DNA from: Rickettsia typhi
GTDB taxonomy: Bacteria; Pseudomonadota; Gammaproteobacteria; Burkholderiales; Burkholderiaceae_C
NCBI GenBank assembly: GCA_943325485.2
Contig: CALPPP020000036.1
Span: 1-9,308, forward strand
Direction of reading: 5' to 3'
DNA length: 9,308 nt
The translations under genes and the position numbers were made by a program. The notes below the pieces were generated by a model. The model was not told the DNA's origin, did no database searches, and worked only from the letters and a program-made list of their open reading frames with translations. Below are positions 1 to 6,982 of this stretch, piece after piece. Every line of letters starts with the position of its first letter. The stretch's first letter is position 1.

Positions 1-1949
1 AAATTGGCCAGTAAACGTCTGCCATAACCGGTGCTGACCAAGCGGTTGTCGCAAACCACCAAAGCGCCTCGATCGCTTTCACGCCGAATCAAGCGCCCTG
101 CTCCTTGTTTCAGTGACACAGCGGCTTCTGGCAAAAAATAGTCATTGAAGGAACTGCGCCCTTGCGCCTCTAAGCGTTGGCCACGTGCCTCGACTACTGG
201 GTCGTTGGGTGGTGGAAATGGCAATTTGTCGATCACCACCGCTTGCAATGCGTCGCCAGGCACATCAAAGCCTTCCCAAAAACTGGCAGTCGCTACCAGC
301 ACACACCCTTGTCTGCCGGGCTCAATGGCTTGGCGAAAACGTTGCATCAACTGGCGCTTAGGGCTTTCACCTTGCACCAACACTTCCATCTCTGCCGTTT
401 CGCCCAATGCGGCTTGCAACTGCACACCAATCGCTCGCAAAGCGCGTGAGGTGGTGGTCAGCACCAAGGTACGTCCGCCTAAAGCACGTGCGACGTGCAG
501 TGCCACTTCTCCCACGGCTGCGCTGTGCTGCGCGTCTTTGGGAGACACCATGTCACGCGGCACATAAAGCCATGCTTGGGTCGCATAGTCGAAGGGACTT
601 TCAACCCGCAGCACCTTTGCCTGCGATAAACCACAGGGCTCGGTGAACCAAGTCAAACCTTCATCGTTGCCCAACGTGGCCGAGGTAAATATCCAACTGC
701 GCGGCAAATCGACCGCATTGCCTTGCGCATCAGGCACCGTCACCACGGTTTGCAACAAACGGCTTTGCATCACATCCGCAATATCCAAAGGCGCTTCCAT
801 GCAACGCGCTTGCGACCCCACTTCCAACCAACGCACAGAACCTGCTGGACATTCTTGGGAAAAGTGGGCGATCAAGCCAATGATGTCGCTCACGCGTTCA
901 TGCAAGCGAACAAACTCTGGCGCAGCATCTGCCACCACCTCCAATGAGGCCAATACCACTTGGGATCTTTGCGTCAGCAGCAGCATGGCGTCGCCCCAGT
1001 CTTGGGGGTTGATGCCCTGCGGGTAGCCTGCCAACCAACGCAAACGGGTGTTGGGCGGGTGCTTGCCAATCAGCAAGCGCAGGTCGCGCAAAGATTTTTC
1101 AAACTCAGCGACCACGCCTTGCCAATCAGCCAAGCCCTTGGCCAACTGCAAACCACACGCAAGAATGTCACGGGCCAAGTCGAGCATTTGCCCCAAGCCC
1201 AGTTGTTGGCCCAAAAACTGTATGCCGGTTTCATTGAGTTGGTGGGCTTCATCGAAGACCACCACCCTCACACTGGGCAGTAACTCGGCCATGCCACCCT
1301 CACGCATGGCCAAATCAGCAAAAAACAAATGGTGGTTGATCACCACCACATCAGCCGCCATGGCCTCTTTTCGAGCGGCATTCACATGGCACTCTTTCCA
1401 AAAGCTGCAGGTCGAGCCCAAACAGTTGTCGCGGTTGGAAGTGATGAGGGGAATCAGCGGTGAGCGCTCGTCGAGCGTAGGCATTTCAGCCAAATCGCCT
1501 GTGCGGGTGGTGTTGGCCCAGGTTTGTACTTGCGCCAAGGTGCGGTGCGAAGTGCGGTCGGGCAAAGTAGCGGCTTGTTGCGCCATGGCCAAGCGTTGCT
1601 GGCACAGATAACTGCCGCGGCCTTTGAGCATGGCCAAGCGCAGAGGCAAGCCCAAAGCTGCGAGCAAATCGGGAATGTCCCTTGCAAAGAGTTGATCTTG
1701 CAAGGTTTTGGTGGCGGTCGAAAGCAACACCCGCTCGCCACTGAGCAAGGCTGGCACAAGGTAGGCAAAGGTCTTGCCAACACCCGTCCCCGCCTCCACC
1801 ACCAAAGAACCACCCACCACCAAGGTATCAGCGACAGCCATGGCCATCTCAGTTTGACCAGTACGGGGTTTGAAATGGGGGCTAGACCTGGCCAGCGGAC
1901 CCAAGGAACCAAATACTTCCTTGACCGCGTCAGACAAAGGGTTTGTCAA
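1..1949 (-). CDS. DinG/YoaA-family ATP-dependent DNA helicase with Fe-S cluster (3' end cut by window edge)
   Basis: Superfamily 2, XPD-type helicase, expected to unwind DNA 5'->3' during repair of stalled forks or R-loops in the cytoplasm. Numbering from the TTG start: Walker A EAGTGVGKT at 52-60, a DEAH box (FDEAHQ, D233-H236), and motif VI QGAGRLIR at 615-622. Between Walker A and DEAH lie four cysteines, C116, C176, C181 and C187. The last three have the C-x4-C-x5-C spacing of the E. coli DinG cluster ligands, so a 4Fe-4S cluster is expected. 649 residues are visible; only a short C-terminus is missing, and the size resembles YoaA more than DinG. No ATG lies upstream in frame close to the conserved N-terminus. 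TTG at 1949 has a GGA 6 nt upstream and sits 10 nt after the preceding stop. The first in-frame ATG would remove the segment RTGQTE, which precedes Walker A. DinG versus YoaA cannot be decided here. Confidence 0.93.
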   Translation of the reverse strand, partial: MTNPLSDAVKEVFGSLGPLARSSPHFKPRTGQTEMAMAVADTLVVGGSLVVEAGTGVGKTFAYLVPALLSGERVLLSTATKTLQDQLFARDIPDLLAALGLPLRLAMLKGRGSYLCQQRLAMAQQAATLPDRTSHRTLAQVQTWANTTRTGDLAEMPTLDERSPLIPLITSNRDNCLGSTCSFWKECHVNAARKEAMAADVVVINHHLFFADLAMREGGMAELLPSVRVVVFDEAHQLNETGIQFLGQQLGLGQMLDLARDILACGLQLAKGLADWQGVVAEFEKSLRDLRLLIGKHPPNTRLRWLAGYPQGINPQDWGDAMLLLTQRSQVVLASLEVVADAAPEFVRLHERVSDIIGLIAHFSQECPAGSVRWLEVGSQARCMEAPLDIADVMQSRLLQTVVTVPDAQGNAVDLPRSWIFTSATLGNDEGLTWFTEPCGLSQAKVLRVESPFDYATQAWLYVPRDMVSPKDAQHSAAVGEVALHVARALGGRTLVLTTTSRALRAIGVQLQAALGETAEMEVLVQGESPKRQLMQRFRQAIEPGRQGCVLVATASFWEGFDVPGDALQAVVIDKLPFPPPNDPVVEARGQRLEAQGRSSFNDYFLPEAAVSLKQGAGRLIRRESDRGALVVCDNRLVSTGYGRRLLAN

Positions 1950-1959
1950 GGCTTGTCCA

Positions 1960-2622
1960 TCATGGCTTATCAAGCGGGCGAACAGGCAGCGGAGCAGCCC
2001 CTGGTGTTCCGCGCTGCACGCGGTTACGTTCTACTTGCTCGCGGTGCTCCTGGGCGGCTTGGATTTTCTGCAGATGCTTTTCGCGCTCGGCTTTGGCTGC
2101 ATTGGCTTTTTCTTGGTGCGCGCGTTGACGCTCGCTCAGTTCTAGTTGGCGCTGGGCATTTTTCTCTAAGTTTTCAGCTTCACGCGCTTCTTTTTCCAAG
2201 CGAGCTTCATTTTTTTCAAGGTTGCTCTCAAGCTTGTCAAGGTGCTGCTGAGCGCTTTGGGCCCGACGTTCGGCATCCTCGGTTTGAGCCTCCAAGCTGT
2301 TTTTTTCTTCGATGCTTTGCAATGCTGCCGCACCGCGCTGTTTGCGATCTTGATCGTTCAAAACCCGCTCTTGGGCGCGAAGCGAATTGGTTTTTTGCAA
2401 GCGAATTTTGAAGGCATCGTCTTTGCAGCTGTTGACGTTGAGTTTTTGGTAGCAAGCGCGAAGGGATTGGCTGTACTCAGCTTCCATTTGACTGCGCTCG
2501 GCCTTGATGCGCTCGCGCTCTGCAGAGATGTCTAAGCCCTGAGCCACATTGTCTTGCGCAGACGCAAGCGTCGCTGTGCCAAACAGCATCAAGACGAAAA
2601 AGCTTGTTCGAAAATGTTTCAT
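1960..2622 (-). CDS. Secreted coiled-coil protein with a cysteine pair, function unknown
   Basis: A 220-residue protein of unknown function. It starts with a clear Sec signal peptide: MKHFR, a hydrophobic stretch at about 7-20, and ASA before a predicted cut after A22. The mature part is almost entirely charged, alanine/glutamate/arginine-rich heptad-like sequence (about 33-205), so a long coiled coil is expected. Two cysteines, C57 and C66, sit in ACYQKLNVNSC and could form a short disulfide loop in the periplasm. From memory, similar Burkholderiales hypothetical proteins share a CY...VN.C segment near the N-terminus; I cannot verify this here. The ATG overlaps the zapE stop (ATGA), suggesting translational coupling, and the stop lies 10 nt before the helicase start. 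A role in the cell envelope, perhaps linked to division through zapE, is inference only. Confidence 0.85.
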   Translation of the reverse strand: MKHFRTSFFVLMLFGTATLASAQDNVAQGLDISAERERIKAERSQMEAEYSQSLRACYQKLNVNSCKDDAFKIRLQKTNSLRAQERVLNDQDRKQRGAAALQSIEEKNSLEAQTEDAERRAQSAQQHLDKLESNLEKNEARLEKEAREAENLEKNAQRQLELSERQRAHQEKANAAKAEREKHLQKIQAAQEHREQVERNRVQRGTPGAAPLPVRPLDKP

Positions 2623-3716
2623 GTCAGTGAAGTATCCACCATGCGCCGCCCAAGCGCCAAAAAAGCGCCTGACTGCATTTCTCGAAGTCTAGAGGCGGTG
2701 CGTGGAAATTCGTGCGACATGGGCCCCTCGGTGTACAAGGCTTCGGGTTCAACTTCGGCCATTACCACCAATTTGACGCGTCGGTCGTAAAGTACATCGA
2801 TCAACCAGGTAAAGCGTCTGGCCTCTGAGGCCATGCGGACCTTCATGTGTGGCACACCGCTCAAAAAAACCGTGTGGAACTGACTGGCAATTTCCAAAAA
2901 ATCGTTTTGTGAACGTGGACCGCCGCACAAGACCTTGAAATCGAACCACACCACACCACCAGCGCGGCGCTTAGCCCAAATTTTGCGAGACTCAATCAGC
3001 AACAAACCATCTTGGTCCGGGGTTTCTGCCAAGCGCTCAAAAGTCTGGTGCATCAGGGCTTCGTTGGCGTCGTTGCAGGGGGTCAAATACAGTTGCGCTT
3101 GCTCCAACATGCGGCCACGGTAGTCAGTGCCATTGTCCACATTGACCACCTTCATGCTGGCGTTGAGCAAATCGATGGCAGGCAGCATACGGTCGCGGTG
3201 CAAACCATCGGGGTAGAGCTCGTCGGGTTTGAAGTTCGAGGTGGTGACGAATCCAATGCCGTTGACTTGCATGGCCACCAGCAAGCGGTACAAGATCATG
3301 GCGTCGGTGATGTCAGCGATGTGGAATTCATCGAAACAAATCAGCTTGAAGCGCTTGGCCATGCGCCTACCCAATTCATCCAAGGGATTGACCGTGCCCT
3401 GCAGTTCATGCAGTTCACGGTGCACTTCTCGCATGAACTCGTGGAAATGCAAGCGGGTTTTGCGCTCAATGGGAACGGCTTGGTAAAAGCAGTCCATCAA
3501 AAAGCTTTTCCCCCTGCCAACCCCGCCGTACAAATAAACGCCTTGCGGAATATCGGGGTGGTTGATGAGTTTTTTGATGGCGTTAGCGCGTTTGCGCTTG
3601 TAACCAGCCCATGCCTTGGCGCAATCGTCTAGTGCCACGACAGCTTGCAGTTGCGCGGGATCACTGTGAAAGCTGCGAGCTTTGAGCTCCTGCTGGTAAA
3701 TCTCTGAAACCGACAT
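2619..3716 (-). CDS. zapE: Cell division protein ZapE (AFG1-like P-loop ATPase)
   Basis: A 365-residue ATPase of the AFG1/ZapE family, which in E. coli binds FtsZ late in division and is needed under heat or low oxygen. Walker A is GGVGRGKS at 64-71 in the context YLYGGVGRGKSFLMD. Walker B is LICFDEFHI with D128 and E129, followed by the family's ADITDAMIL stretch. HFHEFMREVH at 89-98 is also typical. Length is close to E. coli ZapE (about 375). The ATG at 3716 is preferred; a TTG three codons upstream (3725) is in frame but adds only LPC. No clear Shine-Dalgarno precedes it, and the VOC gene stops 12 nt upstream, so reinitiation from that gene is plausible. Its stop overlaps the next gene by 4 nt. 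Confidence 0.96.
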   Translation of the reverse strand: MSVSEIYQQELKARSFHSDPAQLQAVVALDDCAKAWAGYKRKRANAIKKLINHPDIPQGVYLYGGVGRGKSFLMDCFYQAVPIERKTRLHFHEFMREVHRELHELQGTVNPLDELGRRMAKRFKLICFDEFHIADITDAMILYRLLVAMQVNGIGFVTTSNFKPDELYPDGLHRDRMLPAIDLLNASMKVVNVDNGTDYRGRMLEQAQLYLTPCNDANEALMHQTFERLAETPDQDGLLLIESRKIWAKRRAGGVVWFDFKVLCGGPRSQNDFLEIASQFHTVFLSGVPHMKVRMASEARRFTWLIDVLYDRRVKLVVMAEVEPEALYTEGPMSHEFPRTASRLREMQSGAFLALGRRMVDTSLT

Positions 3717-3728
3717 GCAGGGCAATGC

Positions 3729-4142
3729 TTATTTGGCAAACAAGCGCGAGGGGTCGGCGAAGGCCTTGAACTCTAGGGCGTTGCCACAAGGGTCGCGCAA
3801 AAACATGGTGGCTTGCTCGCCTACTTCGCCCTTGAAGCGAATGCCAGGTTCTATGACGAACTCGATACCAGCTTGCTGAAGTCGCTCGGCCAAAGCTTGC
3901 CACTGCGCCATGCCCAGCACCATGCCAAAATGACGCACGGGAACATTTTGACCATCCACGGCGCTGGTGTGGTTGATCCGCGATTCTTCGGGGCTTAAGT
4001 GGGCAACGATTTGGTGTCCGTAAAAATCGAAATCTACCCAGTCAGGCGATGAACGACCCTCGGGGCAACCGAGCAAAACGCCATAGAAAGAGCGGGCTTT
4101 TTCAAGCGAGCTCACGGGAAAGGCCAAGTGAAAGGGTTGCAT
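3729..4142 (-). CDS. VOC-family (glyoxalase/bleomycin resistance fold) protein
   Basis: A 137-residue single-unit vicinal-oxygen-chelate protein. Two beta-alpha-beta-beta-beta modules are visible: [21 protein letters not shown] at the N-terminus and HFGMVLG...[12 protein letters not shown] at the C-terminus. Likely metal ligands are H5, H71 and E124, in the places where glyoxalase I and extradiol dioxygenases bind their metal. The substrate cannot be read from sequence; lyase, isomerase, dioxygenase or fosfomycin/bleomycin-type binding are all possible in this fold. The ATG at 4142 is preferred over an in-frame TTG at 4157, because [10 protein letters not shown] places the first ligand histidine at the usual position. 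It appears to be the first gene of the minus-strand operon leading to zapE, and no Shine-Dalgarno is evident just upstream. Confidence 0.9.
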   Translation of the reverse strand: MQPFHLAFPVSSLEKARSFYGVLLGCPEGRSSPDWVDFDFYGHQIVAHLSPEESRINHTSAVDGQNVPVRHFGMVLGMAQWQALAERLQQAGIEFVIEPGIRFKGEVGEQATMFLRDPCGNALEFKAFADPSRLFAK

Positions 4143-4200
4143 GGTTTCAGTATACAAACTCTGCTAAAACCACCCTATTCAGCCAATAAAAAACAAATTC
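4143..4200. promoter_or_regulatory. Divergent promoter region between the VOC and PhyH genes
   Basis: A 58-bp AT-rich gap between two genes transcribed away from each other, so it should hold promoters for both. On the minus strand a TATACT element (4149-4154) ends six bases before the VOC ATG, close enough that transcription might start at or near the start codon. GTATAC at 4150-4155 is a perfect 6-bp palindrome. No good -35 box was found for either direction, and the PhyH ATG has only an A-rich stretch instead of a Shine-Dalgarno. The exact elements are uncertain. Confidence 0.4.
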
Positions 4201-5016
4201 ATGCCCGAAGCCATTCTCAGCCCATCCGAAACAGCCCAATACCAGTCGATGGGATTTGTGATTCCTCGCTTTAGCCTGCCCACAGACATGGTGAAGGATC
4301 TGCAAACCACCTTGGACGAACTGATCCGTACCAACCCCGATGTAAGGCCTGAAAAACTGGTCAGTGCGCATATCGAAGGTCAGCGGCATGGGAAAAATGA
4401 CGATGGTGTAGCAGGCAGCCGAAAGTTTTTAGAACTGGCCATGTACCCGCCTTTGGTGGAGATGGTGTCCCAGATCATTGGCCCAGATGTGGCGTTATGG
4501 GGTTGCCAAGTGTTTTGCAAACCAGCGGAGCATGGGTATGAAACCCCTTGGCACCAAGATGGTCAGTATTGGCCGATGCGGCCATTGGCCACTTGCACAG
4601 TGTGGGTGGCGATTGAGCCCAGTCTGAAGAGCAATGGTTGCTTACGCGTGATCCCTGGCTCTCATAAAGCCCAAGTGCTTCATCCCCATTTGCATGAAGA
4701 CAGGAGTGATTTGGTTTTGAACCAGCGCATGGCTGACGATACGTTCAACGAAGATGAGGCGGTTGACATCGAACTGCAGCCCGGTCAGATGTCATTGCAC
4801 GATGTTTACATGATCCATGGGGCCAAAGCCAATACATCGGGCTTGCGCAGAACCGGTGTGGCGATTCGCTATATGCCCACCACCTCTCACTTTGACCGCA
4901 GCTTGCATCCCGCTGCTGGTAAAACTGGACTGTCGCTGAACTTTGTAACCCGACCCCTGTGGCTTCTGAAAGGCAAAGATGCTTGTGGTTTGAATGATTT
5001 CACTATTGGACATTGA
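4201..5016 (+). CDS. Phytanoyl-CoA dioxygenase (PhyH) family Fe(II)/2-oxoglutarate oxygenase
   Basis: A 271-residue non-haem iron oxygenase that should couple oxidation of an unknown substrate to decarboxylation of 2-oxoglutarate. The facial triad is visible: H118 and D120 in PWHQDG, and the distal H206 in YMIHGAKAN. R217 in the following GLRRTGVAIRY segment is the likely 2-oxoglutarate carboxylate ligand. GCLRVIPGSHK at 146-156 is a strongly typical PhyH segment. Length is normal for bacterial members; there is no signal peptide, so it is cytoplasmic. The family hydroxylates very different compounds (phytanoyl-CoA, ectoine, halogenation substrates), so the substrate is open. Its TGA shares one base with the ndh ATG (TGATG), indicating co-translation. 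The ATG at 4201 fits the conserved N-terminus but lacks a Shine-Dalgarno. Confidence 0.92.
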   Translation: MPEAILSPSETAQYQSMGFVIPRFSLPTDMVKDLQTTLDELIRTNPDVRPEKLVSAHIEGQRHGKNDDGVAGSRKFLELAMYPPLVEMVSQIIGPDVALWGCQVFCKPAEHGYETPWHQDGQYWPMRPLATCTVWVAIEPSLKSNGCLRVIPGSHKAQVLHPHLHEDRSDLVLNQRMADDTFNEDEAVDIELQPGQMSLHDVYMIHGAKANTSGLRRTGVAIRYMPTTSHFDRSLHPAAGKTGLSLNFVTRPLWLLKGKDACGLNDFTIGH

Positions 5017-6344
5017 TGAACAAAGAATTACACAAGATTGTGATCGTAGGTGGTGGTGCAGGTGGCTTGGAATTAGCCACCAAATTAGGCAAAACACTGG
5101 GGCGAAAAAACAAAGCACTGGTGACGCTGGTCGACAAAAACCGGACCCATATTTGGAAGCCCAAGTTGCATGAAATTGCATCCGGCAGCATGGACTTTGG
5201 TGACCATGAGGTGGATTACATGGCCCATGCCCATTGGAACCATTTCACATTTCGCATTGGCGAACTTCATGGCTTGAACCGCGAAACCAAATCCATCGAC
5301 TTGGCGCCCTATGTGGACAGTGATGGCACGCCAGTCACGCCCGTTCAACAAATCAGCTACGACACGCTGGTCGTTTGTATCGGCAGTTTAAGCAACGACT
5401 TTGGCACCCAAGGCGTGAAGGAATTTGCACTGCGTCTAGAGAACCAGCATGATGCGAAACAGTTTCACTCCAAGATGGTCAATGCCTGTATCCGAGCCCA
5501 CAACCAGATTGAGGCCATCAACAAGCGGCAGTTGCATGTGGCGATCATTGGCGCAGGAGCTACTGGGGTTGAGCTTGCGGCTGAGTTACACAGAACCACG
5601 CGAGAAGTTGTGGCGTTTGGACTCGACCGAATTGACGCAGACAAAGACATCAAAGTCAGCTTGATAGAAGCAGCTGAGCGAATCCTGCCAGCTTTGCCGC
5701 CGCAGTTGTCCAAAGCCACAGAGCAACTCATTCAATCCTTGGGGGTGCAAGTTTTCACCAATGCCAAAGTGACCGAGGTGTTGGCTTCGGGACTGCGACT
5801 CGCCGATGGTCGAATACTCGAGTCAGAACTTGTGGTGTGGGCTGCTGGGGTCAAGGCACCCGATTTATTGAAAGAGATTGGCGGCTTAGAAACCAACCGA
5901 ATCAACCAACTCCTTGTGCACGATACCTTGCAAACCACGCGTGACAAAGACATCTTTGCGCTAGGCGATTGTGCTGCATGCCCTTACCCTGATGGGCATG
6001 GCGGGTCAGCCGGACTCGTTCCACCAAGAGCCCAAGCCGCACACCAACAAGCGTCTCATCTGTACCAACAAATCCTGCGAAGGTTTGCCAACAAACCCCT
6101 CAAACCTTACCGCTACAAAGATTTTGGCTCCTTGGTGTCTTTAGGAAAATTCAGCACGGTGGGCAATATGATGGGTGGACTCATTGGTAAAAATTTGATG
6201 ATTGAAGGCTATTTTGCAAAAGTCATGTACCTGTCTTTGTACAAATTGCATGAATTGGCTATTCACGGTTTTTTGAAAACCTCGCTCTACACCTTGGCAA
6301 GAATGATCACCAAGCAAACCAATCCCACAGTGAAGCTGCATTAG
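5016..6344 (+). CDS. ndh: Type II NADH:quinone oxidoreductase (NDH-2)
   Basis: A 442-residue flavoprotein that passes electrons from NADH to quinone at the inner face of the membrane without pumping protons. The FAD-binding Rossmann motif is at 8-17 (IVIVGGGAGG) and the NAD-binding motif IIGAGATG ends at G184. The second FAD contact LGDCAACP has G317 and D318. The quinone-site motif AQAAHQ at 339-344 follows PPR. Several stretches (GGLETNRINQL, KDFGSLVSL, FSTVG, C-terminal KLH) closely resemble E. coli Ndh from memory. The C-terminal 50 residues are hydrophobic/basic, as expected for peripheral membrane attachment. ATG at 5016 overlaps the dioxygenase stop by one base, with a weak TTGGA 5 nt upstream; a TTG at 5013 would add one residue only. 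Confidence 0.95.
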   Translation: MNKELHKIVIVGGGAGGLELATKLGKTLGRKNKALVTLVDKNRTHIWKPKLHEIASGSMDFGDHEVDYMAHAHWNHFTFRIGELHGLNRETKSIDLAPYVDSDGTPVTPVQQISYDTLVVCIGSLSNDFGTQGVKEFALRLENQHDAKQFHSKMVNACIRAHNQIEAINKRQLHVAIIGAGATGVELAAELHRTTREVVAFGLDRIDADKDIKVSLIEAAERILPALPPQLSKATEQLIQSLGVQVFTNAKVTEVLASGLRLADGRILESELVVWAAGVKAPDLLKEIGGLETNRINQLLVHDTLQTTRDKDIFALGDCAACPYPDGHGGSAGLVPPRAQAAHQQASHLYQQILRRFANKPLKPYRYKDFGSLVSLGKFSTVGNMMGGLIGKNLMIEGYFAKVMYLSLYKLHELAIHGFLKTSLYTLARMITKQTNPTVKLH

Positions 6345-6366
6345 CACTGTTTTCCCCTCAGCTTCA
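6331..6366 (+). terminator. Candidate hairpin at the end of ndh (weak terminator)
   Basis: TGAAGCTG (6331-6338) and CAGCTTCA (6359-6366) form a perfect 8-bp inverted repeat around a 20-base loop that contains the ndh stop codon. There is no T-run after it, so it is not a classical intrinsic terminator. It could slow 3' decay or be chance. Confidence 0.25.
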
Positions 6367-6406
6367 AACCTCTCGATACAAAGGTAGCTTGAACTGCATC
6401 ATCGAA

Positions 6407-6442
6407 TTGTCAAATAATTTTTAAACTTTAAATTTGTAGAAT
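6407..6442 (+). promoter_or_regulatory. Candidate sigma-70 promoter for the thermonuclease gene
   Basis: The 124-bp gap after ndh is markedly AT-rich in its second half. TTGTCA at 6407-6412 is a good -35 box. With a 16-bp spacer it faces TAAATT (6429-6434), a poor -10 box. TAGAAT at 6437-6442 is a better -10 match (five of six) but lies 24 bp from that -35. Which pair is used cannot be decided, though a promoter here is likely. Confidence 0.4.
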
Positions 6443-6444
6443 TC

Positions 6445-6468
6445 GTCAAATACGCAAAGGTATTTGGC
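6445..6468 (+). promoter_or_regulatory. Hairpin presenting the thermonuclease ribosome-binding site
   Basis: GTCAAATAC (6445-6453) pairs with GTATTTGGC (6460-6468) in RNA: nine consecutive pairs, one of them G-U, closed by the six-base loop GCAAAG (6454-6459). The Shine-Dalgarno AAAGG (6456-6460) lies mostly in the loop, 8 nt before the ATG. The 3' arm ends at the base just before the start codon. The inner seven pairs are a perfect DNA palindrome, so it might instead be a protein operator. The Shine-Dalgarno itself supports the ATG at 6469. Confidence 0.6.
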
Positions 6469-6945
6469 ATGAAAAAACTTTTATTAATTTTTGTTTTATT
6501 TTTATCAAATATTGTCAACGCCAAAACCATTGAGGGCTTGGTGGTTGGGGTGGCAGATGGTGACACCATCACCTTGCTGGATCAGCAAAAGAACACCTAC
6601 AAAATCAGGTTGCAAGGCATAGACGCACCAGAGAAAAAACAAGCTTTTGGCGAAAAATCCAAGCAAAGCCTGCACGACCTTGTGCATGGCAAGCAGGTAC
6701 ACGTTGAATATGACAAAGAAGACAAGTACGGCCGCATAGTCGGCAAGATCACACTTGACGACTTAGATATTTGCCTGCAACAGCTGGTGTTGGGCATGGC
6801 TTGGCACTATAAGAAGTACCAAAATGAACAGTCCGTTGCTGACCGTGTGGTCTACAACGATGCAGAGTTGAAGTCAAAGTCTCTCAGACTTGGGCTTTGG
6901 GCTGACGAGACACCCATGCCGCCGTGGGAGTTTCGAAAGAAATAA
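6469..6945 (+). CDS. Secreted thermonuclease-family (SNase-like) nuclease
   Basis: A 158-residue protein with a Sec signal peptide (MKK, hydrophobic core 4-16, cut probably after NA at 17-18) and one staphylococcal-nuclease OB-fold domain. It should hydrolyse DNA and RNA phosphodiester bonds with calcium, outside the cytoplasm. Residues matching S. aureus nuclease are all present: D32 (in ADGDT), R47, D52 and E55 (in RLQGIDAPE), and R89 (in KYGRIVG). GLWADETPMPPWEFRK at the C-terminus is typical of the bacterial group. The gene has its own Shine-Dalgarno within a hairpin and probably its own promoter. Its 5' part and leader are clearly richer in A and T than the flanking genes, which may reflect transfer, though signal-peptide codons contribute. 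Possible roles are nutrient scavenging, removal of extracellular DNA or defence; none is shown by context. Confidence 0.94.
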   Translation: MKKLLLIFVLFLSNIVNAKTIEGLVVGVADGDTITLLDQQKNTYKIRLQGIDAPEKKQAFGEKSKQSLHDLVHGKQVHVEYDKEDKYGRIVGKITLDDLDICLQQLVLGMAWHYKKYQNEQSVADRVVYNDAELKSKSLRLGLWADETPMPPWEFRKK

Positions 6946-6982
6946 GCGTGATCGGTTAACCTAAACCTTTCAGGAGCTTGTT

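Noticed and set aside
1454..1912. A 152-codon minus-strand frame rich in tryptophan and proline
   Set aside because: Lies in another frame of the helicase region that contains Walker A and the Fe-S cysteines; low-complexity W/P-rich sequence is typical of out-of-frame reading.
1524..2411. A 295-codon plus-strand open frame
   Set aside because: It spans the ends of two well-supported minus-strand genes, has no recognisable domain, and its composition is that of an antisense shadow of the helicase and coiled-coil genes.
6331..6366. A true intrinsic terminator after ndh
   Set aside because: The 8-bp stem has a 20-base loop and no following T-run; kept only as a weak hairpin feature.
6373..6462. 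ATACAAAGGTA and ATACGCAAAGGTAT as a direct repeat in the ndh-nuclease gap
   Set aside because: Only two imperfect copies; the second is explained by the hairpin and Shine-Dalgarno.
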